Assembly (NCBI GenBank): GCA_036940085.1
Contig: JALLBK010000092.1
Location: forward strand, 1 to 54,655
Source of the DNA: Discostella pseudostelligera
Taxonomy: Eukaryota > Bacillariophyta > Thalassiosirophyceae > Thalassiosirales > Thalassiosiraceae
Direction of reading: 5' to 3'
Length of the DNA: 54,655 nt
How positions within the stretch are numbered: the first letter of the stretch is position 1; the number at the start of each line of letters is the position of its first letter. Below are positions 45,953-54,655 of the stretch, piece by piece. A program made the position numbers and the translations under genes. The notes below the pieces were generated by a model. The model did not search any database and was not told the origin of the DNA. It was given only the letters and a program-made list of their open reading frames with translations.

Positions 45953-46959
45953 ATGGTAATATCCGGAAGTCGAATAGTTGTTGCAGCATACGCAACCTCT
46001 ACAACACTACGCATCGCTACCGCGTTTCCATCCCAAATATTCAGGCCCGTACTCTGCTCGCCACGATCTTCACTCACCGCTGTACCTTTGCATCCAGTAC
46101 TCCCCTCAAAAATGAGCATGACATTGTCAACATCGACGGATGCTGAACCTGAATTAGATATTGCATCCAATATTTCATCAGTGAAACAAAGAATCTCAGA
46201 TGCAATTTCATCGCATGATCGACCCGACGGGAGTGTTAGGCTTGTTGCCGTATCAAAGACGAAGCCATTGGAGTTTCTCAAAGTTGCATACGAGGTGAGA
46301 AACATATTTTGCATATCATCTATCGTCAAAACATACATTCGGACCAACAATTCTCATGTTCCTTGATGCTATGCCAGGCTGGGCAACGTTGTTTTGGTGA
46401 AAATTACGCCCAAGAATTAATTTCCAAATCGGCTGACATGCCCGACGATGTGTCCTGGCATTTTATTGGTCCACTTCAAACCAACAAGGCCACTCGTCTT
46501 GTAAGCGCTGTCGGTTTAAACAAACTTGCTTGCATTGAAACAGTAAGTAGTCTCAAATTAGCGGCAAAGTTGGACCGGACAGTGGAATCTTTGAACGAGG
46601 GCAGCGAGGAGAAAAAGAAATTGGGCATATTTATCCAAGTGAATACTAGCGGCGAAGACTCCAAAAGCGGCGTGTCGCCTGGTGAAGAATTGGTTGATCT
46701 AGTCAAACAAATATCAGAGGAATGCAAATGGCTCTCGATTAATGGACTCATGACTATTGGAGCACCAGGAGATGACTCTTGCTTCGATTTGTTGAGACGG
46801 TGTCGTGATGAGATTGCGATTGTATTGAACCGAGATTTGGAGTTGAGTATGGGCATGTCAGGAGACTTTGAGGTTGCCATTGCCAAGGGTGCTACAAGTG
46901 TGCGAGTTGGATCAACGATATTTGGAGAACGTGACTACAGCAGCACCAATAATGGATAG
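45953..46959 (+). CDS. Pyridoxal phosphate homeostasis protein (YggS/PLPBP)
   Basis: This family binds PLP and buffers vitamin B6; it has no proven enzyme activity. The model is join(45953..46294, 46378..46959), 307 aa. The N-terminal 50 residues (ATAFPSQIFRPVLCSPRSS) are basic and hydrophobic, fitting an organelle-targeting sequence; Met at residue 54 could start a cytosolic form. Key motifs: RLVAVSKTKP with PLP-binding Lys102, AGQRCFGENYAQEL (rebuilt by splicing), WHFIGPLQTNKA, IFIQVNTSGEDSKSG, GLMTIGAPGDD and the phosphate site MGMSGDFEVAIAKGATSVRVGSTIFG. The length without the presequence fits the family (about 240). The stop lies 10 bp from the convergent gene. Confidence 0.95.
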
Positions 46960-46969
46960 GAAACCAGTT

Positions 46970-48540
46970 TTATGATTTTTCATCCAAATTAGCAAGTAGC
47001 GATCTCCGTTCCTCCCTTTCTGACGGTCGACAGCGTCGTCCATTCTTTTCATCCAAGAAAAAGAGTGGAATGAAAAATGCACCACTCGCAACTAAGAGAG
47101 GGAACAATATCAATAAAAAGAAGTGCGACATGTTGAACCAAACATATCCTCGTTTGTCGATGAAACTGTCTGGTGCGGTTCCACAATTTTCCAAAGAACC
47201 ATCAAGGAGAAATGTTCTACCCGCAACTCCGTTCTTTGATACTTGTTCAAACCACTGCGGCATGACGTGATCATTTGACGACAATCGAGTTTCTCCGAAG
47301 CCAACATTATGCCACATCGATTCACTTTCCCAGTCACAATTGATGTAGCACCACATGGATACATCGTATTTGTTGATAATATCGATCACTTTCCCATACC
47401 ACCGTTCCCAATCATCATGCTCATATTCATTCTTTCCAATAAACCTGTTTACATCTTTGCTTGTTTGTTTTAGTTCGATTCCACCAAACGGGGTGGACTC
47501 GGCAATCATCGTTGGCTGGTGAACCGAATCAGCAATCAATATGATGTAAGCCATGCGCAAGGTAGTTCGTGTCATCATGAAACCAGACGCACCTTGTCAT
47601 GTCTCATTGCAAAATCGAGAACATTTTCCACATCTTCCATAGTCCCTCCCCAGGAGGGTGACCATGGAAACACCTGCTGAAAAATCGAAACGCCAATCCA
47701 ATCGACAAAATTGTTGCCCGGATAAAATCTTTTCAATGATAAGCCTTTATTCGCCATTGGCGCCCCCCAAGAATGCCACACGAACATCACTCGCTTTGCT
47801 GCGCCCTCGCTCAAATTATCCCTTATATCTGTAACAATTTTACGAAATGCAAGAATGTACAATGCTGGATCGTCGCTGTAACCAAATGCAGGATTGTCGA
47901 ATTCATACCCAATCCGTAGGAAAATTTTTGATGCCCGAGAATATTCGAGGTACGATGCTAGTAGGCTGATCTGATCATCCATCTCACCCTCACAGATTGA
48001 GAAACAACCTTGAGTTCCATTGAGCCAAAGGCCAATTTGCAATCCCGTGGATGTGTGGTTGACGTCGCGATGGTGGTGCGACGGAAATTGGTTTAGTATA
48101 CCGTCGGCGAATTCTACTCCCGATCCGTAGTCAGTGGGTTCCCAAAGTCCATTGAGCGTTGCTAGATCAGTGTAGACCATAAATGCTGCAGTGATGATTT
48201 TACGAGCATGTCAGTGAACGGTGAACGAGCAAAAGTACTGTGTACATCGCCCCAACTTACCTGATGGGACGAAACTCGATACACTCGGCACACCATCAGT
48301 CGAGTTTGGAAGATGATGTAGACTATAATTATATTGTGAATTGACGTATTCATTAATGGAGAATAAGTCTTGTCCGATTACAAGGTACGTGTTGTTGGGG
48401 GGTGGTCGACAAGCATGGACATTGGCATTGGCATTGGCATTGGACATCATGTGCGGCGAAATACGGCTTGGCAGAAAATGAAGCAAAGCGATAGCAGATG
48501 GGAGAATTTGACAGAGAGTGAGCAATATCAATTTCCTCAT
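46970..48540 (-). CDS. GH26-like glycosyl hydrolase with C-terminal membrane anchor
   Basis: The model is complement(join(46970..47515, 47593..48185, 48261..48540)), 472 aa. A signal peptide (LILLTLCQILPSAIALL) opens the protein. The barrel has the family pattern of beta-mannanase-like enzymes: FLRIGYEFDNP with candidate acid/base Glu188, RVMFVWHSWGAP, NNFVDWIGVSIFQQ, and PTMIAESTPFGG with candidate nucleophile Glu297, the latter restored by joining HDK to PTM. Several N-glycosylation sites are visible (NYS, NST, NGT). A C-terminal hydrophobic segment (FFLLILFPLLVASGAFFIPLFF) and a basic tail make it a type I membrane protein of the Golgi or cell surface. It could trim or remodel mannan or other polysaccharides of the diatom wall. 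Substrate is inferred. Confidence 0.78.
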
Positions 48541-48600
48541 CCTGGTGGCAATGGAAATTAATTATTTGTCGGTGATCACAGTCATAAAGAAGATGTAATC

Positions 48601-48624
48601 TCCCGCCAAAACAATTGCCACGTG
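48601..48624 (+). promoter_or_regulatory. Composite element (CCCGCCA-N8-GCCACGTG) in a 188-bp divergent promoter
   Basis: TCCCGCCA, eight bases, then GCCACGTGTATG. A reversed TGGCGGGAA site lies just after it (48637-48645). The region 48541-48728 must drive both the GH26-like gene and the transporter. Confidence 0.65.
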
Positions 48625-48728
48625 TATGTTTGAATTTGGCGGGAAGAAATCTCTAAAATATTCGCCCAGAGCTTTCCCGCGAAATCTACTACCGATGACA
48701 TAAAGCACCAAAGATAAAAGATTGAACC

Positions 48729-51417
48729 ATGGCATCCGCAACGGAATGGCGGTCGCCACTATCAATATTAATGGGCGCACGACGTAACGATGACATCGAT
48801 CTCGAGCTACGCGAAGACTACTTCCGACTACGTTCATATCCCGAAGCAGCAGTATCATCGACAGCGGAGGAGATTACTGCACAAGATATGGAGCCATCGG
48901 CATCCAGATCTCCCGCTCCGACTTCTTCCGGCATCACATCTTACATCCCATTTCGATATTTTGGGCTCAAATCACCCGCTCCATCTACATCACTGAAACC
49001 GCTACCTCCGCCACGAGGGGCATTCCCGCCCGTTATATCAGAGTCGTCAGTAGATCTGCACGAAGGATTGATAGATGGGAGCGACGAGGCCGAATTTCCA
49101 GACGAGCGAGTGCTGCATCTGCAGGAAGACGATCGACAATTCATCGCACGCAACAATTCTAATTTTAACCATTCATCTTCGCATAATTCAGAGGGTGCTT
49201 ACTGTACAAACCGACCGTCTTTTCAACCTGGATTTACAAACGACACAATTAATGATCATTGTACCAACACAACCAGTGTTTCGTGGACTGATCAGAAAGC
49301 AATACTTCAAACAACGTTCAATTTCACAAATTCAATAATAGGGACAGGCATAATAGGATTAGGAGGAGCCTTTGCTGCGAGTGGTGGTGGTGTCTCCATT
49401 ATACTGCTGGTAGGATTTGCGCTATTGACCAAATCATCTCTAGATCTTGTTGTTGATTTGAGCAATTGCCCCTCTGTGATCCAAAGGGCCAGATCAACAG
49501 AGAGGAATCATGATAGGCATAGTGCGGAGACTGATTCGCAAATTCTGAGTGATCCCAAAGAGAAACAATCTGATGAATCGGATGAAGAAGCATCGGATTC
49601 AAGGAATATGCTGAGTGAGAATAATGAGGGTGAATACACCAGTGATTCTCCCGACAATTTGATGAAGACACTCGATTCGTCTCCACTGATGGCTCAGGAA
49701 GAGCACCAAGATGACAATTATGACATTCGAGCTGCATTCCTAACCCCAAAGAAAGCCTATTCTGCAGCGGGTCTTGGCCGGTTCCATGGAGAAAAGCAAT
49801 TCAATGCATTGGCAGGGGATCATCTCGACAGCAAAGATGCTTCCAAAGCCGAGATAACGCCTTTTGAACGTAACAACTCTTTCTGTCGAACTTGTGGGTA
49901 TGAAGATATGGGATATGCTGCATTTGGATCCGTTGGTCGTATATCCGTCATGACATCTAAATTTCTTTACGCATTTGGATGCCTCGTTGCATGTGTCGGT
50001 GTCGTGAGGGGTAATTTCGGCTTAGCGTTACGAGGAATTCTAGTTGGTCCATCTTCAACAAGTTCTAACAATGATGGCCGTGGTTGGTTGTACGATGACA
50101 ATTACCTTGCGTTCTTGGTTAGCGCTATCATTATGCTACCGATTTCATGCCCGAGGACAATGAAGCGATTGGCCATCGTCTCATTTGCATCTATCCTTTC
50201 GATCTCATTTTTGATGATGACCGTTGCATACATGTTTTTCACGTGTACGAACCCAGCTGGACGCCAAGATGGATCCTTGCACGAGAATTGGATCGAAGTT
50301 ACTTCTTTGCCAGGTGTCATTCAGTCTCTTGGATGCTTTGCTTTTGCTTTCGTGGGTCATCATACAGTCAACCCTGCGTATGAATCGCTTCCTCCGCCAA
50401 TAAGGAATCCCACGACATGGCGAAGGATATCAACAAACTCGATGATATTTGCGTTCGAGGCAACCTTGGGTGTTGGCGTGTTCACATATCTTACTTTTGG
50501 TTCTCAAACACCAGAAGATGTCGTAAGTTGCTACAGTGTTTCGTGTTATAGTTTAATCAGGTATTCACCAATGGAAGTATCAAACTCACGCTCCTTTATT
50601 TACGAAGCTTTCTGGATATCCAGCGGATCTGGCCTTGGCACATATCGCACGGCTGCTCTTGTGCCTTACAATGGCATTAACATTTCCTCTTCCTTTCCTA
50701 ACTTGCCGAGAGATGTGCATCGTAATGTGTGTTGATGCACACAACTTCTATCACATGCACCTTAGTCGCTACCAGGTGAAATGCTCCATTTTGAAATACA
50801 GTGCTGCAATGTGGAAATATGCTACTTGTACCGGAAACAATAGACGACGGATTGTGCGTTTGCAACGGGAGCTCAATAATTCATTCAGCCGCCAGAATTG
50901 GATGTATGATTTGGGGACCGATGATGAAATCGGTGAAGAAATCAACGAGAACAATGCCAAGCTTGTTACCGAGCCTCTTCTTTCGGAAGACGAACACGAA
51001 ACAAATAATATCCCAAGCATTGGAGGTCAGAAAGGAAAAGTGATTGATCCGTCTCCGCTTTCTAGTAGGTCTGGCGACCCAACATCTTCGGAAAGTACAA
51101 TATCTAATGTTTTACCTGAGCCAAGCTGGATTCTTTCAAATGGGGACGACAAACAACTTACAAATTTGTGGCATGCAGTTGTAACGTTCACTCTCTGGTT
51201 TATTGCCACTGCTACTGCCATTAACGGTCCGCCCTTGATTGACGTTTTGACCATCACTGGAGCTTTCACTGGAACTATGATAGCGTTCATCTTACCATCG
51301 GTGTTTTCGTTCAAGTTGAAAGGTTACAATCATCTGTCTATGGCAATATTAGGCATCGGAGGTGCAGCTGGAATGCTTGGAACTATTCATTCCATAGTCA
51401 AGTCTGGTCGCGGATGA
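48729..51417 (+). CDS. Amino-acid transporter, SLC38/AAAP family
   Basis: The protein probably moves neutral amino acids with H+ or Na+ across the vacuolar or plasma membrane. The model is join(48729..50522, 50608..51417), 867 aa; the donor is GTAAGT and the acceptor TTACGAAG, in phase 0. The N-terminal 195 residues are polar. Transmembrane segment 1 has the family signature NSIIGTGIIGLGGAFAASGGG. A loop of about 130 acidic residues separates TM2 from TM3. Later segments include FLYAFGCLVACVGVVRG, YLAFLVSAIIMLPISCP, ISFLMMTVAYMFF, GCFAFAFVGHHTVNPAYESL (the conserved helix), TLGVGVFTYLTFGSQTPEDV and LALAHIARLLLCLTMALTFPLPFLTCRE. A second cytoplasmic loop precedes the last three spans. The large loops exceed animal SLC38 proteins (about 500 aa). 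Confidence 0.88.
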
Positions 51418-51541
51418 TGGGACGTCGTTACAATTTTAGAGTTCGGATCTCAGGCGGCAAAATGAGAACCCTATCTGCAATACTGCCCATACAACCTTTG
51501 CCTTGGTCAAAAGTCGAAGTGTTCAATAATATCAAGTCAGA

Positions 51542-52602
51542 ATGGAATATCTAATGATGTTGGCTGATGTGCTTCCATATTTATGTGCTTCAGCTTTGGC
51601 TTGGTTGATCTTCTACCCGACAATACGGCGCAAGGAAATCCAAAACTACAGAGTTAACCTGGCAGGTGAGAAAATTTCTCTGGGTTGCATCTGCACTCTG
51701 TTGAATTGCGCTTTGTTGCAGTGGTATGTTCTCTGCTTCGTACCTTGCTCTAACCACATTCCCGTTCAGGTCGCATTTGCCATCGCGATGAGGAAGATGA
51801 TAGTCTCATTATTGATGAAATGCAACGGCGTATCAAAGTGCTACCCCGAGTGGTGCAAAAATACTTTAATGCAGTGATTCATTGCGCAAAAGATGACAGT
51901 GGCGACAAAATTCCAATTCCTCGGTCGCTTAGCATTGAACAAGACGGAACATTTCTTCTCAACTGCAAATGGATCTCCTTCACCGCTACACAAGAATTCA
52001 GTACCCGATACAACCGTCCGGGCTTTGTATGGGATGCTGTCATGAACATTGAAATGTGCTCTTCTTGGATTACCATTCCAATCAATGTCTGTGATGCGTA
52101 CGTGGATGGTGTTGGAATTATGAAGGCAAGTCTACCTGGAGGTATCCCCATTGTTCGTCAGAGGTTGTCCCATGAGCTTGATGAAGGAGAATTATTGCGC
52201 TGGGTAACAGAAGCAGTATTATTTCCCTTGGCACTGCTGCCGTCAGCGAATGCCAACATTGATCATGAGGTTTCAAATAATGCAACACTCAGCTGGCTTC
52301 CATCTGGCGACGGAGATGAAAATAGTGCAATCCTTGAGTTGAATTACCATGGTGATACCGCGCGGGTGACATTTCATTTTGATTCGTTGACACATCTGAT
52401 ATCATCCGTCAAAACAAAACGTTCCCGAGCAGTTGGTAATAACTACGAAATGACAACATGGGAGGGGTTCTTCTCTCGCTACGAGATTCACGGTGGATTG
52501 AAAGTGCCGACAATGATGGAGGCGGGATGGCGCTTAGGAAGTGATGACCATCTGGAGATCTATTTCAGGGGCACGAACCGCGATTATTTGTATATCACAT
52601 AG
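51542..52602 (+). CDS. DUF6544-like protein with N-terminal membrane anchor
   Basis: The model is join(51542..51665, 51770..52602), 318 aa; the intron is 104 bp, phase 1. Residues about 5-27 (MLADVLPYLCASALAWLIFYP) form one membrane span. The body shows the conserved pattern of a bacterial-type uncharacterised family: KVLPRVVQKYFNAVI, ISFTATQEFS, PGFVWDAVM, DAYVDGVGIMKASL, GELLRWVTEAVLFPLALLPS, ARVTFHFDS, TTWEGFFSRYEIHGGLKVPTMMEAGW and a final strand. The family's activity is unknown. It has a lipid-binding-like all-beta appearance, but that is only an impression. Confidence 0.8.
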
Positions 52603-52677
52603 ACATATGATGAGAGGAATGAATTTTCGGGGAGAGTGATTTGGGGAAGGCTACGACCGTGTATGGGATAGATAATT

Positions 52678-53890
52678 TCATGAAGTTTGTCGGATAATTT
52701 CAATGTATTCTCGTAAAATTGCAATGAGATTCTTGTCACCAGGACGTGTCATATTGTTATTCTCTTGTGCCTTCTCGATTTCACTTGCAAATTGATTCAA
52801 CCCATCCACCATTGCGTCCTTTTGTTCAATTGTGAATTTTGGCACATACCAACCAACACGTTTCTTGTCGTCCTCTAGCGTTGGTGCCAAAATGTGCTTG
52901 TGCCAGAGACATTCCAAGTCGCTGCCAACATCAGATGCTTCGTCAGTATTGTTGTACAGTGTAGGGAACCCCTCTGATTCCAGAATTCGAGATAATTTCC
53001 TTACAAGTACTGGCCCTTTCGCTTCATCAATCCAATGCTCGTATGGCAGATAACCTCCCACGTGGTACGGCGTCATATCTCTCCATTCCATAATAAAATT
53101 CTTCCACTCATTGAACAGGTGGCTGTCAGTATCATTCCCCACGTACTGATCACGGAACTGGATCCATTCTCCCTCCTCTACCTGACCAATTTGACCATGA
53201 TACATCTCTGCCTTTGATTGATGATATGCCGGGAACGCCGTCAATGGATTACGCAGTGCCAAGAGTACCACATTGCCAAAATTATCCGCCTGAGATGAAG
53301 GATGTGGACGCAAGGCAGGAACAATCGCTGTTTTTGAAATGTAAGATTTGCTGAACTGATCTTCAAGTAACATCACACACTAAGGGTAATAACTTACGAT
53401 GAACAATTTCACATGTAACCGCTTGGACATTGCTATTACTCTTGGTGTTATGGCATCGTTTTAATGCTGGAGAGGATCTATAGTAATTTTTGGCCCCATT
53501 CTTAACCCCGGTTAAGGCAGTAATGAGATCCCCAAAAGAAATGGAAGGAAGAGAAGTTGGGTACGCTGGGAGCCAGAGTGGCTCCACTTTCGAGTCGACA
53601 TCAACGTACGATCTTGGCTTTGGTGGGGTGTCAATACAGTGGCTCCAATTCTTCGACTTTTCATCTCCTTCAATAGATCCAGCTTCATATAAAGTGGTAG
53701 ATGTAACTTGGACCAATGTTGATGCATATCCCCGCCAACACCTTGCAGCCAACGAAAATATTGCGATGAGCGCACCCACCGAGGTGACACGAGGAATTCC
53801 GCGGCCTTTCAAGCCGTGATATTTTATTGTCGATTCTACACTAGCACTTCCGTCCTCCTCGTTCCGCTTCACCCGCGCCCTATTTTGCAT
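52678..53890 (-). CDS. Sulfotransferase-like type II membrane protein with degenerate phosphosulfate loop
   Basis: The model is complement(join(52678..53327, 53398..53890)), 380 aa; the 70-bp phase-1 intron joins CEIVH to PIVPAL. A membrane span near residues 36-55 (SVGALIAIFSLAARC) after a basic N-terminus indicates a Golgi type II protein. PLWLPAYPTSLPSISFGDLI occupies the place where related proteins have a PGSG-type phosphate-binding loop, but that loop is altered. LALRNPLTAFPAYHQSKA matches the 3'-phosphate-binding motif (RNP.ta..) of sulfotransferases. W-rich segments (WKNFIMEWRDM, CLWHKHI) follow. The altered loop may reduce PAPS binding. The family is common in diatoms. Confidence 0.72.
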
Positions 53891-53965
53891 CGTCGCGATG
53901 GATGATCATTTGATCATAATTATTGCTCGTGTCGTATCGCTTCCACCTTCCACTGGTTTCTGTTT

Positions 53966-54042
53966 CCCGCCATTCTCCTTATTCCCGCCATATCTTGTGT
54001 ATCTTTTCCCGCCATATTTACTGATCTTTCTGTTTCCCGCCA
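53966..54042. promoter_or_regulatory. Four tandem TTCCCGCCA sites in a 224-bp divergent promoter
   Basis: CCCGCCA cores begin at 53966, 53984, 54008 and 54036, all in the same direction, each preceded by T and followed by T. Spacings are 18, 24 and 28 bp. They lie between the sulfotransferase-like gene and the ankyrin gene and resemble E2F/DP sites. Confidence 0.7.
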
Positions 54043-54114
54043 TATTTTTGGCTGCACCGTGCATGCAGAACAACAAACAACAGTCGGCCGTCGGCGACAA
54101 TGACAATAATTGAC

Positions 54115-54655
54115 ATGACCACGACGATGACGGCGCCATGCATCTCCGCCGAGGAGCTAGTCGACGCTCTCAATAAAGGCATCACCAACGCAATCCAAAC
54201 ATGTGGCAAATCGCTGCCTTCCTCTGCCATTCCCGTTGCCAAATCGTCGCCGTTTCAATGCGATTGGTCCGAGTACTGCTCCACGACGAACTGCTCTCCG
54301 GTCGTCGAAGATTTGCGGCAGTATTTCCCTCCCTTGAAAGGGAATGAAGTTGGATCGGATGGCCGACCACTTCTCTATGCAGCGTGTTTGGGCCTACTCC
54401 TCTCCGATCGCGACAAGAAAGATGGAATACACACTCCCCTAACGACATTCCTCTCGATTGCATCGTTTCTGTTGGACGAATTGCATGTCAATCCCAACCA
54501 ACCGACATTGACACAAGGTGCATGTCTCCGTCCTCCGTTGCATCTTCTCGCTCGTTCTTGTCATTCATCAGCAGTCCATATACTCCTTACTCGGAGAGCA
54601 AACCCATATCTGAAAGACAAGGAAGGATGGACATCTCTCATGGCATGCTGTATGC
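54115..54655 (+). CDS. Ankyrin-repeat protein, 3' end beyond the window
   Basis: The frame starts at ATG 54115 (MTTTMTAPCISAEELVDAL) with a second ATG at 54127, and stays open to the window end, giving at least 180 residues. Two ankyrin units are visible: GRPLLYAACLGLLL near residue 84 and RPPLHLLARSCHSSAVHILL then RRANPYLKDKEGWTSLMACC near the end. The N-terminal 75 residues have five Cys and could be a small separate domain. Ankyrin repeats bind proteins; no function can be named from this part. Confidence 0.75.
   Translation, partial: MTTTMTAPCISAEELVDALNKGITNAIQTCGKSLPSSAIPVAKSSPFQCDWSEYCSTTNCSPVVEDLRQYFPPLKGNEVGSDGRPLLYAACLGLLLSDRDKKDGIHTPLTTFLSIASFLLDELHVNPNQPTLTQGACLRPPLHLLARSCHSSAVHILLTRRANPYLKDKEGWTSLMACCM

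Overview
The window reads as nuclear DNA of a photosynthetic stramenopile, most probably a centric diatom. Genes sit on both strands with short gaps, introns are short (about 55-210 bp, GT-AG), and several presequences carry an ASAFAP-like cleavage motif, which diatoms use to target the four-membrane plastid. The proteins are eukaryotic: splicing factors, UBC9, Pumilio, a MAP kinase, pICln and DJ-1. I see no prokaryotic operon, CRISPR array, rRNA or tRNA. I rebuilt 18 multi-exon models by joining open frames at GT-AG sites; in 17 every junction keeps phase and restores family motifs, and in the E1 dehydrogenase one junction stays ambiguous.

Layout. 1-565: low-complexity edge. 566-2276 (-): cytosine-5 DNA methyltransferase, split by an assembly join. 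3006-3218 (-): possible 70-aa protein. 4142-5974 (+): RsmB-type rRNA methyltransferase. 6466-7617 (+): membrane protein with SAP-like tail. 7815-9578 (-): secreted trypsin. 10089-10913 (+): Cwc15. 10920-12082 (-): coiled-coil protein. 13142-13832 (+): UBC9. 14454-17508 (-): Pumilio. 18262-19006 (+): plastid-targeted protein. 19420-20163 (-): thioredoxin-like 2Fe-2S protein. 20542-21840 (+): pICln-like. 22193-26175 (+): Prp2/DHX16 helicase. 26213-28501 (-): coiled-coil protein. 28719-29531 (-): SPRYD7-like. 30072-31190 (+): methyltransferase. 31410-34178 (+): fused E1 alpha-beta oxo-acid dehydrogenase. 34357-35363 (-): unknown repeat protein. 36076-36723 (+): Trp-rich repeat protein. 37776-39626 (+): CAMK-like kinase. 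39729-40715 (-): DJ-1. 41259-44108 (+): atypical MAP kinase. 44175-45636 (-): integrase-derived protein. 45953-46959 (+): PLP homeostasis protein. 46970-48540 (-): GH26-like hydrolase. 48729-51417 (+): amino-acid transporter. 51542-52602 (+): DUF6544-like. 52678-53890 (-): sulfotransferase-like. 54115 to the end (+): ankyrin protein, cut by the window edge.

The genes form no pathway cluster. Themes are RNA processing (Cwc15, Prp2/DHX16, pICln, Pumilio, RsmB-like), signalling (two kinases, UBC9) and plastid proteins. Many neighbours are divergent, sharing short promoters, or convergent, with 3' ends 6-66 bp apart.

The two most notable observations are these. First, the MAP kinase needs a 3-nt micro-exon (43035-43037) that supplies the catalytic-loop Asn of HRDLKPAN. 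Second, a composite promoter element, TCCCGCCA then 6-8 bases then GCCACGTG, recurs six times in the gaps between genes. Two single-N joins flanked by exact 72- and 60-bp duplications are assembly artefacts; the first splits the methyltransferase.
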